Shown: positions 22,895 through 35,212 of the stretch, piece after piece | Position numbering within the stretch: the stretch's first letter is position 1 | How the letters are laid out: every line of letters starts with the position of its first letter | NCBI GenBank assembly: GCA_027559495.1 | Contig: JAMXSV010000028.1 | Coordinates: 1,550,001 to 1,614,000, forward strand | Length of the DNA: 64,000 bases | DNA from: Aurifilum marmelostoma | Lineage: Eukaryota; Ascomycota; Sordariomycetes; Diaporthales; Cryphonectriaceae | Direction: 5' to 3' | Made by a program: the position numbers and the translations under genes | The notes under the pieces: model-generated | Database searches by the model: none | What the model was told of the DNA's origin: nothing | The model's input: only the letters and a program-made list of their open reading frames with translations

Positions 22895-23957
22895 TCAAGT
22901 CTCTTCGGTGCTCTCGGGGACAGTCCAGATCCCCGAGATGCTGCCCTTCAGCCGGGTCTGGCGGTGCGTGGCCACAGGCCTGGCAGCGGCCGACTTGACT
23001 TCGTGGTGGTACGATGGGGTCGGGGAGGTAGGGCTCAGGACATCTAGCTGCTCGGAATAGGGACACCTCCCCTCGCCGACAGACGAGCGGTGGCTGTGGA
23101 AGGAGCACTGGCGGTAGCCAAAGTGGCGCTCCTCGTCCTTGAGCCTGTTCCTGGGCAGCCTGAGCTGGGGGTTCTTGACGCGCACGTCGGCGCGGCTGTC
23201 GATCATCTTCTGCATGTGCTGGGTGTAGTCGTCGCACAGGTCGGGGAACGCGGCAAAGAGGTCATTGAAGGCGACGGGGTCGGCGCTCCCGTTGCTCAGG
23301 GTCCAGGCCAGCATGGCGACGCTCCACTTGCGGAGGCGGAAGGCCTGCTCGCAGGTGCACTCCTCGTAGAGGAAGCGGACAAAGTTGACGCTGACGTCCC
23401 AGTCGCAGCGCAGGTACAGGTCCTGGATGGAGTCCATGGCGATATCCTGCAGGACGGGCAGGCGGATGACGGCGGCGAAGAGGTGCAGCTTGACCAGATT
23501 CCAGTGCAGCGCGCGCCTGCTGCTGAGGAGCCTGATCTTGTTGGGGCCCTTGGCCGGGGCGGTCACGGCGGCGACCATGTTCTCGAGCATGGTGCGGAAC
23601 GAGTTGCGCTGGTACAGCCAGAGAATGAAGAGGTCCATCATCTCAGGGCTCTCCTCCGAGAGCCACAGGACCTTCTCCGACCCGCCAACGACGCCGCCGG
23701 CGGGCGAGGTGGGCGAGGATACAGACTCTAGGCTGTAGCGGAAGAAGGAGCTCGAGCTGCACAGCAGCTTCTTGTGGATGGTAAACTCCGTCCTGTTCGG
23801 GCCGACCAGCAGACGAACCATCTCGGCACCAGGCAGACTGCAAGAACAGACATTGCGTCAGCATATTGTATGTGGATGGTAATAGTAGGAGGAGGAGGAG
23901 GAGGAGAAGGTGTGATAGGAATAGTCAATGGAGTACTCACGATCCTATCGATGTCAT
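22895..23957 (-). CDS. BTB/POZ domain protein
   Basis: Exons complement(23941-23957) and complement(22895-23837) give 319 residues. Fungal BTB proteins of this size are often Cul3 adaptors or unassigned. The BTB domain is at about residues 10-130: VRLLVGPNRTEFTIHKKLLC is the canonical first strand-helix, followed by SSSFFRYSL and MMDLFILWLYQRNSF. A helical region (LHLFAAVIRLPVLQDIAMD, FRLRKWSVAMLAWTL) follows, then a basic/Ser tail. The first coding exon is only 17 nt and encodes MTSIG plus two bases. Splicing at donor GTGAGT and acceptor CAG restores TCT and continues LPGAEMVRLLV, which gives a better BTB N-terminus than the internal ATG 23821 alone. That ATG remains an alternative start. 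Confidence 0.85.
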
Positions 23958-26900
23958 GTTGTCTGATTATCTCGGGAAGGAAAATAAGATGCAGCTGTCA
24001 GATGGCACCCTTAATCGAACAGTCAAAGTAACGAGATCCCAGATCTGGCCCCATCATCTATCCATCACGAGAGACGCGAGGGGGGAGGGTGAGCTCATAT
24101 GTATGCCAACATGAGCCCATATTTACGGCACGACTGAGTGGGGGTTTCAAGGAAGAGATTGCCTGAAGCAGAACATAGACCAGAGTCAAACAAATCAGTC
24201 AATCAAGTCTGTTCTCCCACCCATGTCGTTCCTGAAGCACCAGCCAGTCCAAGGGGGGTGGGAGAAGGGGGGAGGGCGAGAAACGACGGGATACAATCTG
24301 GATGAACGCCTGCTCGAACATCAAAGGAAACAAAAGCAGGCACCCCCCCCCCCCTCCTCTCGTGTTCTCTCTGCAGTGTGCTGGCTCGAAACAGCCAATC
24401 CTCAGTAGCATCGGGACGGGTCGATGGATTCGTTTGAGAGGACCGTGCGACGGCTCTGACAGGGGAGAGAGGTCGTGGCTGAAGGGGGTAGGGTGGTGAC
24501 ACGGGGTCGGTGATGGATGCCCTGGGAGTTTTTGAGGAGGGCTTTGGAACCTGGGAGGTGTCAGAGGGCATGTCTAGTGTGGGCCGGTGCGGGGGAAAAT
24601 TAAGCTGTCTTAGCAGTCTAGTAGCTACCCGTGGCTGCCGCAGCGGTACATATTACAGTATGGCGGCCCACCCAACCTCACTACTTGGTACTCACCACCC
24701 CTGGGCTCCCCCTAAAACCCTGGGGCTCTAGGCCCTGGCTCCCGGGCCAGGTGCCTGTGCCTGCATGCATAGTACATGTATGATCGCCTCCGAAACAACC
24801 CCCTCCCCTTTTTCTCCTCCCTATCTCATCGGATCCGGACCCAGGCCCAGCCACTACTCCATAGCACTTACATCCACTGGCCCCGCATGCCAGCATCTTT
24901 CTCTTTGGGACGGCCCAGGAGATTTGATTCCTTTGGGGGGGGGGGGGCATACTACTACAGGACGTGAGGGCTATTATGTACTATGACACCATGGGTCATG
25001 CTCAACATAACCTTACCATGCCAAGCTTTGTTGAGATGTACATGGTAGCAGCCGTATTCAGGCGAGAGCAGGAGGGGTCCCCCCCTTTAGCGCTGTTTAA
25101 GATGCTGCAGAGGCCCCGCTTTTAACCAGCTGTGGCGCCCGTCGTTGCTCTCTTGCAGAGGGAGAGACTCACACATACTGCCCAAAGCAAGCACTGCACC
25201 AACAGCCTCAGCCTCCTCCTCCTCCTCGTCGATGCCGACATGCCGGCTCTCATCATTTCCAAACACAATGAGGGGTGTCCGCTCGGTACCAGGTTTCGAA
25301 CGATATAGCTTCTCCATCTCTGCTCCCCTTCCTCCGCCCGCCATGCCGAGTGCAAACAAGCTCGCCCTGCTTTGGCTTCGGACCAACACGCCTTTTTCTT
25401 CAACAGGCGAAGCCACAACACCTGGGACGGACCAAACAAGCCCGCCAAGAAGGGGTGTTTGTTGTAGAGATACGAGATGCTATGTGTCTGGTCTAGCCAT
25501 CTGGAGCGGTGGATGATTGTGCTATTGGGGGGTGGGGGTGCTTCTACTCAGGGGAATTATTTTTTTATTTTTATTTTTTATTCTTTTGTCTTGATTCTTG
25601 GCTGCAAGATAAGCATGACCTTGGTTGATGGGCTGCCAAAGTTGCCTGCCATGACGACGATCAATCAGTCAAGCCCACACTGGCGGTCCCTCAATATAGA
25701 TGCTACACATACATTAATCGGACCCTGTCTGTGTGCTGTGAACTTGATGTTTCCCCCACCCATAACCGGCATATCCATGCTTGAGCGTTGAAGGTATCGC
25801 GCCATCTTTCATCCGAGAGAGAAACCCCCGTCCATCTCTTTCTCTCTCCTGCGGCACAGTTCGTGGAGAGAAGTTCCCCGAGCCTCGTGGTTGATCGTCG
25901 CTGTCAGTGGCTTTTGTCATCTCGCTTGGCTGCTTACCGCGTGCAAGTAGCCATAATACTCGTGGCCTTCCATCTCGCACTGACGAGCCTTGACTGAGCC
26001 CTCTCCTCCTCCTCCTCCTCCTCCTTCTCCTCCTCCGCTCATCAACGCTGCGCATCCATGATCCGTGCTTCGGATCCGAGATCCATAATGTGCTTATTAT
26101 AACACTTTTCTCTTCTTATACTTCGTAAACGCACCGTCCACCAAATTTCTCCTCGTGGCCCTCTCTTCCCTTGCTTTCATCTCCGAGGATGAGGATGCAA
26201 AGTCTGTGCCATGTCATATGCAGTACGCACAGAACAATAAACCCTCTCTCATCGGTGGTTCCACTTGCTCTTTGGCCGCGGAGCAGACTGGATATAGCAT
26301 AGGAGCTTTCCATCCAGCTCGCCCCCCCCCCCCCCCCTCCCCCGTCTTCGCCTCTGGTGGGCCATCAGGCCCCCCTTCCTCCCCCCCCTGCTCGGCGTGG
26401 CGCATCCTCATTACCATCCCTCTGTGATTCTTGATTGTTTCTTATCCCATGGGAGGGAGGGTGTCACGGCACGTTGTCTCCCTGAGCTGAGACCAAAGCC
26501 TAGACTGAAACGAAGAGCTTCCTTCCTTCCCCTCTTCTTCTTCTCCTCCTCCTCTTCACTCCAGACCTGATTGGTTCATCCCACGCCTTGTCCGTTTCTG
26601 TCAAGACGCCTGGAATGCCACTTCTTGCTGGGTTTTGGTTTTTCTTTTTCCTTGGTAGAGATGGAGAACCGTACCCAATTGCGATGTTGATCCCGAGGTA
26701 ATTAAATCACCTGGAGATCTCCTCCTGCCGACCTATTGCTCTAATGCTGTTCCCCATGGAGGCTTGCGCGTTGTCTAGCCGATATTGACCTTGAGCTGCG
26801 AGATTGGTTATTCAAGGAGGTCATCACGTTGTGTTGCGCGGCAGAGCGATCGTAATCATGGTTGCTGTGATCGTCGTCGTCGTCATCATCATCATCCACA

Positions 26901-28860
26901 CCTAATTTTGAAGAAAGAAAGCAGATTTGCTTCTTTCTTTGTCTGCCTTCACGTCTCCTGCAAGCCGCTGCATTCTCACGTGACGACGCAGATCATCGGA
27001 TGAGACCAGTGGTCCTAATTCATCCGATGTGTGTGCTGCCCCGGCCCCTTTCGTCCGGTTCTTCCGTGCATGCGTGGGCTGCGAGAGAAGGAGAATGGGA
27101 GGGAAAGAGAGTTCACGAACCGCGGCTCCTCCCGCGCTGTGCTGGGCGAGTGGCCGGCACGAGAAGCTCCCGGGTCCCCTCGCAAACTTCAGACCGTTTC
27201 GTGTTTGAGCTGGGCGGAGAGGGGGTTGGTGACTGTGTGTAGTGTACATGTGTCTCCCTGCGGCAAGCCACGTGGAGAAACGGAGTTTGCTCAACCCCTT
27301 TGAGGGCTAGGTTTCTAGAGCACGAGGTTCTGGCCTTTTTTCTTGGGGGGGGGGGGGGTGAGAGAGGCTGAGTCGAGACGAGGCGAGGCGAGGGCGGGAT
27401 GTTCATCATCCGATCATCATCGAGCCATTGTTGTGGTGTCGTCCTCCTAAACTCCCCTATTGGTGTCTTGTTTCCTGTGGAAGGGTTTTCTTGGGAGGGG
27501 CGTCGTCTGTTTCGGTGGCGCGGTTGATGATGAATAGGTCCTGCATATGCAGCGGATGTCGATCAGCCGGGCCCGAGATGAATGATGATTTTGTTGTCGT
27601 ACGTATGCTTCCCACTGCTTGATGCCTGTTGTACGTTTTGTTGATCTTGTTTCCGGCGCGGCAATGTTGTGTGATATGAATCTAGACCGTATCGAAATAT
27701 AATGGTATTGCCGGAAAAAGACGGATGGATTTCCTATATCTACTTGCTCTTTCTCCTTGCCTTACGAGCGATCATCGAGACTGCTCTTTGCATTCAGCAC
27801 CAAGCACTAAGCTCAGAGCTGGGAACAAAGACTATGACAGTCATTGTCTGAGACCCTTCAGCTCCTTCTCTCATATTCCCTCTATGTTCACTGTCAATCG
27901 CTCAGCAATTCTCTGAAAGAGAGAATAAGAATGATGACAGTAAGGGAAGAAGTAGGAGGACGAGTTCATTCAGACCACTTTATGAAATGCGAAATGCCTC
28001 ATAAAGGCCCTTCAACAACACACGGCCAGCGAAACAGTCCACTCTGCTACTGTCTCATTCTCACCGTAATCAGGAGACGATCCAGGTCTTCTCAGGCTGG
28101 ATTGGCACGATACTAATATGAACCAACTCAGTTGGCCGACTGCACGACAGGATCCCATGAGTGTACGATGTTGGTGGATGCTAATTGACTTTTGGGTCCT
28201 CGATTTTCGTTGATCATAGCAGATCATACCATGGTAATAATCGAACTTGATCAGCCCGACGAAACTGATGATTCTATTAATTATCGAGGATCAGAACGGT
28301 TGTTCAGGATGACTATTCGATGAGCCAAACCTGAATGTATCCGAGAGCGATCCAACTTTGAAAAGTACATCATTATCTATGTTCTATCCACAATTTCGAA
28401 GCTATATGTACTTGCAGTCAAATTCATGCTTCAGGCTACAGATCACTTATAACTACATTCGAAGCATCAGATATAATCGTCACACCAATTTGACCTCACA
28501 GTCTTGAGGACTAGATACGCTTCAACGTGGGATATTTACATTGACTGGCCCCTAGAGACAACGCATTGAATTGTCGATATCGGAAAGATATCATATGCCC
28601 GGCATAAAAATCAAACGACTGATCCTAGTCAAAGCAAGCGTACGGCGCAGATTCGACGACCATTTCCACCGGCGGATATACGCGGACTTCCTGCTTACAT
28701 TCACATGTTGTGAGTCACCATCGTCCTGAACCACACGTTGTTGTTCTCCTGGCAACAATACCCCCCTCCTTCCGAACCGCAAACCTCAATGCACATCTCC
28801 TCTATCGAACCAGCTCCCAAAAACCCTGCCAATCACCACTCCCTCTCTCCCTCACTCACC
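23958..28860. other. 4.9-kb gene-poor region
   Basis: This lies between the divergent BTB (minus) and methyltransferase (plus) genes. It is full of homopolymer and pyrimidine tracts (C-run 24345-24355, G-run 24937-24947, C-run 26325-26338, G-run near 27344-27358, CTCCTC runs at 26002-26036). A weak 85-codon ORF is listed separately. From about 27850 to 28700 the sequence becomes AT-rich. No recognisable protein, tRNA or transposon domain is present. It could hold an unannotated small gene or non-coding transcript. Confidence 0.45.
25087..25344 (-). CDS. Possible small hypothetical ORF
   Basis: 85 codons from ATG 25344, in a longer open frame. The peptide is Gly-rich then charged (EMEKLYRSKPGTERTPLIVFG, cut here, followed by an acidic EEEEEAEA run). 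The acidic run and the absence of stops are mildly protein-like, but there is no family match, no clear promoter or splice context, and the region is low complexity. Treat as a candidate only. Confidence 0.18.
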   Translation of the reverse strand: MAGGGRGAEMEKLYRSKPGTERTPLIVFGNDESRHVGIDEEEEEAEAVGAVLALGSMCESLPLQESNDGRHSWLKAGPLQHLKQR

Positions 28861-30001
28861 ATGTCCTCCACAACGGCCCCTCTAGATCCCACATTCCGCA
28901 ACTACACCCCCGAACAAGCCGCCGCATACGCCCGCGGCCGCGGCGAACCCGCCACGGACATCATCCACGAGATCTTGGCCTTCCACCTGGCTGGCAAAGA
29001 TGACCACAGCCCCCACCTAGCCACGGCCCTCGACGTCGGCTGCGGCACAGGCCAGGCAGCGCGGGTGCTGGCCCCCCACTTTGTGCGCGTGGTCGGCGTC
29101 GACCCGGGCGCGCAGATGGTCGAGCAGGCGCGGCGTGCGGGAGGCGACACGAGGAGCGGCAGGCCGGTCGAGTTCGAGGTGCTGGCTGCCGAGGAGCTGG
29201 CAGGGTCCAGGATGGTGCAGCCTGGGTCCGTGGACCTGCTTACGTCGGCGGTGGCGGTATGTTGTGAAGCTTGATGAGCTTTCCCTCTCCCTGTGTCTCT
29301 CCATCCCGATCAACTACTTGCGCTGGTGCTGATAGAGTTGAGAGAACGATACCAACAGGCTCACTGGTTCCACATGGGCGAGTTCTGGAGACAAGCAGCG
29401 CGCATGGTGAAGCCTGGTGGCACCGTAGCCCTCTGGACCCACGCCTCGCTATTCTGCCGTCAGTACTTATAGGCCCCTATTTCTTTTAGCACATAATGGT
29501 GCTCGCAGGTGCACTCTTTTTAACATGCTGAGCAACCCAGACCCTTCCACACCCAACGCCGCCGCCGTGCAGCAGGCTCTCAGCCACCTGGAAGACGACA
29601 TCCTGGGCCCCTTTGAGGGCCCGGCCCTGCACCAGTCACGTACCATGTACGACACGCTCCCGATGCCCTGGTCCATCGACCCGCCGGTCACAGCGTTTCC
29701 GGTGGGCAACTCTGTGCGCAAGGAGTGGAACCGTGGCGGGAAGCTCGAGGACGGGGCCGTCGACTTCTTTGCTGGCGCCAGGGAGCAGTCACTCGACGAG
29801 CTCGCGCGGGGGCTTGACACGGCGTCTATGGTGACGCGCTGGCGGAAGGCTCATCCTGACCTCGTGGGGACGGATGACGACTGTGTCAAGGTGACTGTCC
29901 GTCGCATAGCTGAGGCGATGGGCAAGAAGGACCTGGCTGAGGTCAGGCTCAAGCTGAGCAGCGCGACAGTCCTGCTGCTTTTCAGGCGAGGGCAGGACTA
30001 G
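28861..30001 (+). CDS. Class I SAM-dependent methyltransferase (methyltransferase type 11)
   Basis: It is similar in layout to yeast trans-aconitate methyltransferase-like proteins (Crg1/Tmt1 group); substrate not determinable. Three exons (28861-29256, 29359-29458, 29541-30001) give 318 residues. Motif I LDVGCGTGQAARVL is at residues 57-70, motif II VVGVDPGAQMVEQA follows, and the motif at the splice reads SAVA|AHWFHMGEFW, the usual position of the AxHWF motif. Next come VKPGGTVALWTH and, after the second intron, HPSTPNAAAV. Intron 1 (102 nt, donor GTATGT) and intron 2 (82 nt, donor GTCAGT, branch TGCTGAG) are both in frame. The start is ATG 28861 in CTCACCATG context; an in-frame ATG at 28789 would add 24 residues. 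It stands alone, with no biosynthetic neighbours. Confidence 0.88.
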
Positions 30002-31121
30002 ATATGGTGGAGCAGCACACCACTGAGTAGCCTTTGATTTTTTTTTGGGTGTCAGACATCATGAGACGAACAGGAAGGGATGAATGCCCTGAAAACTAGA
30101 TGAAGTGGCAGACCATCTTCGCACAGCGAAGTGTGATGCCCAAGTGTTAGTTACCCAATGGGGTTTAGCGGCTCCTTGTAAACTTCTAAGAAGCCCATTG
30201 GTGAAGACTCTTGTCGAGATGGCTTCCTATAAAAGCAGCACTGCTACAATTTCTGCCATGTGGAGGGCTTCAAGGTGAAGTGCACTTGAGAGAGAAGGGT
30301 AGAGGAATGTCGCAGTCAGCCTACCCCTGGGGTGAAGCTGTTCTCACTTCCAAGACCTCCCGTGACAAAATTCGTCCTGGCAAGCTGACCTCATCGGGGA
30401 ACTGACCGTATTCAATAATAAAAGGGTACCTTGCATGGCCCGAAGAGAGGCCCTCATTCTGCGTAAGCGTTCTTTCGCAAAAAGAGGGCAAAAAAAGGCC
30501 CCTTGTCATGCCGAACGTGTTGGTGCTGACATACACGGACCCCCTCCCCCTCCCTTGTCTTCAAAATCAGCTCCTCACCCCCCTTGTTCACCCTTGGCAA
30601 CATCAGCCACGGCCGCTGAGCACGCCCCCACCCCCTCCCAAATCACAAGTTGAGCTCACGAGGTTTCCATTTCCTCGCTGATGAAACGAGTGGCCATCAA
30701 GTCTGTGACCAGAGGCCCGGGCGCGTCCTTCTTGGTGAAGTGACTCGCAGCGAGCAGAGGAAGAAGCTCAACAACCACATCATACCTGAAGATGACGGCC
30801 CGGTCTCTTTATCTCACGTAGGGGGAGGTAGGTGAGATTTTTGGACGAGGTCCGAGAGAGAAGTTGGCACCCGAGCACCGGCCCGTAATAGAGAAGAGGC
30901 CGGATCCGGGGCTTGATTGACGTAAAAGCCAGTAATGGCGAGGTCTGCAAGAGGATAAGGAAGAAGACATAAGGTGCATGCACCCTTATCCAGGCCTCGA
31001 TCTGAATCTAGAAACTCCTGAACGGTCAAGACGCTACCAGGTCTTTCTCACACCGGAATACTGAACTACTCCTGCGGTTGATCGTGGGTCTTGCAAAATA
31101 AAGTGAAAAAACCCTACCAAC
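30002..31121. other. Intergenic region methyltransferase to unknown protein
   Basis: 1.1 kb between two plus-strand genes. I see C-rich patches (30540-30580, 30620-30645) but no coding or RNA feature. Confidence 0.45.
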
Positions 31122-31839
31122 ATGAGCAACTCCAGCTCCGTCAGCATCGGCAGCGCCCTAGGCACTGTCGAACTTGCCAACAATGTCAGGGATTTCCTCG
31201 ACAGCACGCAGGACAAGCAGGTGTGCACTTATCCTCTCCCCACATGAACATGTACGAAGGAGGAAAGTCCAGCTGACCTGGTATGCCTACTAGGACGAGG
31301 ATCTCCTGGCCAGGATCAACGTGCTCAAGCGCCCAGTCGAGACCAACATTGAGCTGATCCTGGACTGCGACCCGGCGCAGTTCGAGGACTACGCCACGAG
31401 GCTGGTGAAGCTTAAGCGCGCATTCGCAACCATCGACCCCAACGCGAAGCGAGCTGACACCACCCGGCGCCTCGAGACGTTCTGTAGGGGCCTGGACGAC
31501 CTCCTGATCGAGACAGAGAAGACACTCGGCAGGAAGAGCCTAGGAACGCTGAACATGATGCTGGACGAACCAGCACCCGTGGCCACGCGCACCTCTCGCG
31601 ACCAGGCCCGCATCAGGACGCAGAGCATTCAGGCTAGTAGCAGTATCGCGACAAGGCGCGAGGCATACCAGGTCCCGCCCATCTCGTTGTCGGGGTCGCG
31701 CTTCCTGTCGCCCAAGTCGCCCGCGTGGAAGAGGCACTGTCTCCTCAGGCCTTCATCTCCACGATCTCCTCGGTCACCTCGACATATCAGGTCTGCGCAA
31801 ATACACTTGACGGTCAGGCAGGCAGGTCGGCAGGCTTGA
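31122..31839 (+). CDS. Hypothetical protein
   Basis: Exons 31122-31220 and 31294-31839 give 214 residues; the family is not recognised. Exon 1 reads MSNSSSVSIGSALGTVELAN and ends RDFLDSTQDKQ at a CAG|GTGTGC donor. The 73-nt intron has branch AGCTGAC and acceptor TAG, and exon 2 continues DEDLLARINVLKRPVETNIE. The first 130 residues look like an alpha-helical domain (FEDYATRLVKLKRAFATID, DLLIETEKTLGRKSL). The C-terminus is a Ser/Arg/Pro-rich tail ending RQAGRQA. That tail is low complexity, and another frame from about 31725 reads EEALSPQAFISTISSVTS, so a further intron or frame error near 31700 cannot be excluded. No membrane segment or signal peptide. Confidence 0.6.
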
Positions 31840-33015
31840 ATGACAATCTTAGATTGGAGGGGGGTGGAGGGTGGGAGGCGTTGCTGGACGAGAGTGGCTT
31901 CGTCTGCTCGGAACAGACGGAGGAAGGGTAGCACGAGATCCCAGGAGGTCGTGACGATCTGTAATCTATTGTAGAAAAAGAGCTTGATTGATGGATACTG
32001 AAGAAGGTTTGCGATATAGAGATGCCAGATAGAGGAATTGCGGAGGTGGGATAATCTGAAATGCTTGAAAAGGGAAACTGACTTGTCCATCACTGCCAGC
32101 TAGGCCTGTTGGAGCGACGTACTTACTATGTACAGGCATGGGTACCGCTAAGGTGCCAGGCGGGAAGCGGCGGGAGCTTGCAAGCAGCCGAAGAAGACTG
32201 GTTGGATGATGGTCAGGCGACCGGTCTCCAGCACAGCCACGCCCCAACACCTGCTAACCTGCTGTTACAGAACACACTGCCACAGTAGCTACTCCACTAT
32301 CTGGCCGCCCATCGATGGCCTACTGAACAATCGGGGTCCATCGCTTCCCCCGGCATCAGTTACTAAGTACCACCTTTTCCAGTCGCTGTCTGAAGCGCAG
32401 ACAAAGACAAGAGAAGGATTGGAAGGAAGTGACGCATTCCTGCAAGCCACTCGCTTCAGTCATCGGAAAAGCAACTATCCGAAAGGTTACCCATTCATCA
32501 TCTCTCACAAGCAACGCTGAGCAAGAGTGGTGGTCGTCCCTCAAGAACCGAGGGGCAGTGACGCGACAGGTGAAACCCCCCCGGCTGAGAACCTCCCAGA
32601 ACCGGCCACCAAGCAAGTGCGAGTCACCTAGGGAAAAAAAAAAAAAAAAAAAAAATCAACGTCATCCATTTGCCCCAGAATCACGCTCTCAGCAGCACGC
32701 TGGGTTCTTTGTTGCCTGTCACGGCACCCGAGAACAGGCCCAAACCCCGCCACCCACTACTACCACACAGCACTCGCCCTTCTGCACTACGTATACGCCA
32801 ATACGAATTCACCACCAACTGACAGCGCTGCAATAAGAACATCCGTATCCCTTCCTTTGCTCTTCTCAGCCATCCTTGAAACCTGCTTTCGCTCACCACC
32901 TGCGAACCTACATCTACCCTTCCAATTCGCCCATAAACCTTCTTTTTCTTCACCATCACCACCACTCCCAACACCGCCAATCATCACATTGCGTGTGATT
33001 GTCCCAATCGTCGAG
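31840..33015. promoter_or_regulatory. Promoter region of the RCR gene
   Basis: 1.2 kb between two plus-strand genes, with a long A-run (32634-32654) and a CA/CT-rich leader before 33016. No gene is seen. Confidence 0.4.
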
Positions 33016-33678
33016 ATGTTCATCCCACAAGCTACCTCTAATACTCTCAACCGCAGATAGTAAGTCGTGTTTACCACGTCCACCCCTCTCCTCACCCACT
33101 CTCCGACCCCCCACACCTGGGTATGGTGAACCGATCCCTGCTCACTCAAATTGCTAACATTTTCCTCTTCCTCCCCGCCCAGCACCTGCCCCTCTGGCTA
33201 TTACGCCGACGGTGACGGGTACTGCAATCGCTCCAACTTCTACTACTGGGGCCGCTGGGTTCTCGCCGCCGTCATTATCGTCTTCTTCATCGCCCTCTTG
33301 GTCACCTGGAGCTGCATCAACAACCGCCGCCGCCGCCGACTTGGCATGCAGCCTCACTACGGCACCGGCTGGGCGAGCGGAGGTCGCTTCGGTGGTGGCT
33401 ACTACGGTGGCCAGCAGCCCGCGCCGCAGTATGGCAACAACCAAGGCGGCTGGTTTGGCAGCAACAAGTACAACAACAACGCCAACCCGCCCCCACCCCA
33501 GTACACACCCAACGCTGTTCCCAACCAGTACACCGGCAACACATTCAACAGCAACGAAGGGTACTACGGCCAACAGCCCAACGATGTCCCTCTACAGCAG
33601 CCGTCTGGCAGCTATTACCCGCGTGGTGGCGACCCCGTGTACGAGCCACCCACCAGCCCGCCGCCCGCCAAGCACTGA
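33016..33678 (+). CDS. RCR-family membrane protein (chitin synthesis regulation / Congo red resistance)
   Basis: Rcr1/Rcr2-type proteins of yeast are single-pass membrane proteins affecting chitin deposition and plasma-membrane transporter turnover. Exons 33016-33059 and 33183-33678 give 179 residues. The short lumenal N-terminus ends with Arg-Tyr-Thr-Cys across the intron (Tyr split TA|C) and continues CPSGYYADGDGYCNRS; Cys pairs and the Trp of YYWGRW match the family. A single membrane helix spans about residues 40-61 (start WVLAAVIIVFFIALLV) and is followed by CINNRRRRR, a cytosolic basic stop-transfer. The tail is rich in Gly, Tyr, Asn, Gln and Pro, with PPPPQYTP and PTSPPPAKH; PPxY-like elements could recruit Rsp5-type ligases (inference; PPQY occurs). 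The 123-nt intron has donor GTAAGT and acceptor CAG. Confidence 0.87.
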
Positions 33679-35212
33679 GCATCTATACACGCTCTCGAGG
33701 ACGACAGAAGAAAAACTCTGCGATGACTGTAATGATTTTGCGCGATTGGGCTGTAAAAGACGGTATCTGACACGACGACATTCCTTTTTCTTTACACACG
33801 ACGGATGGGATACTAGGAGACACCCATGAATGGTATTCGGACTTGGTTGGCGTTACGGCTCATTTCTCAATCATAACGAGCAATGGTTTCATCATCACGT
33901 ACATAATTTCTTATTCTTTCGGGCTCGATTGGAAACGCGTCCAATCAGGAGCGTGGATGGATGGATGGATGGCAGGCACGGTAAATACCCCAGGCGCCAT
34001 GGCCTCTGTAAATTCATACAATTGCCCAGCTGAATTATTCGTTCCTCCTCGTTATTGTTTCACTGTGACTATTACGACCACCATCAGTACCTGCTGGTAG
34101 ACCTGGCGAGAATTGCCCCTCGAGAAACTCATCCTCCATCTGCATGGCAGACGGCCAGCCCGTCGACCCAGCGTTTATCTATAGGTGTACAAAGTACGTG
34201 CTCCTCCAGCCATCCACTTTGGCTCCACAAAGCCGAGACGCCAAGTGGTCGATCCACCCTGGGAGGCCTCTTCTGTGACCTGCGTGACTCCTTCCGCGGT
34301 CCTGTCAGACCATGCTCGATAAACCGCTTGGGATACCAGCAGACAAGTCTGGCTCGCTGGCCAGCGCTTGAGAGGTAGACAGAAACAAAAGGACTAGGGC
34401 GCCGTGTGGAACGGCGCGACATCACAACATGTAAGTGTGAAAGTAAAGACAACGGGAAGAGAAAAAAGAGGAGAATCACGCTTTTTCAGCCTTGCTTGCC
34501 TTACACGAGGCTGACGGACCCGGCGAGCTGTCCATGAATAACCCTTAGTCAACAGTCAGTTCTGCGCTGGCAGCTCCCCCCACCCACCAGGGAGGAAAAC
34601 TACTGCACAAAAGAGTCAATCCTACAGTCTCGCCTTGCTTTATTCGAAGAGAAGCGATTCGAATTGAACCAAATCTGGCATCGGTATATTTCTCTGGAAG
34701 TTTAATTGTTACCCTTGAAGGATATACAGTCCATATTGCGCATAGAACAAACAGCAAGAATTGAGCGGGAGGGTGTCTACCCTTTCTTTTTGGACTATTG
34801 TAACTTTGTTATGCATTCTTTGTATAGCCAGCCAGTCTCGTTTTTGTCGAATCAATTGACATGCTCAGCCCGATCCAACGTACTAGAGGTTTCTCAAAAA
34901 CAAAAAGATGCTTAACGTCTTCTGCGGCCACAGGGTGATTTGGGATGTCCCTCCTCCAAAAAAAAAAAAAAACCACCATCAATTTCTCTATCTTCTAAGT
35001 GAGAACTCCATAAATGGTTTCGTAAATGCGATTATGCTCGCTCTGTCCTCGTAGGTAATTGCCTTTGCTCTTTTTCTTTCTGAAATGGTTGGGGTATCAT
35101 TTTGACCATGCATCCGAGCGACTGACAGACTGTCTCTGCTGGCCCCTTCGTGAGAACGGAAAATCCAAACAAAATGAAATTGGGGACGAAAGGAACTCCT
35201 TTGTTCTCTTCT
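33679..35212. other. Convergent intergenic region RCR/SLC35C2
   Basis: 1.5 kb containing a short (ATGG)n run at 33955-33973 and an A-run at 34959-34972. No gene is seen. Confidence 0.5.

Noticed and set aside
24203..24571. 123-codon minus-strand ORF with SP-rich start (ATG 24571)
   Set aside because: It runs through a nine-base G tract into Cys/Leu low-complexity sequence, has weak codon bias and no domain. Not listed as a gene.
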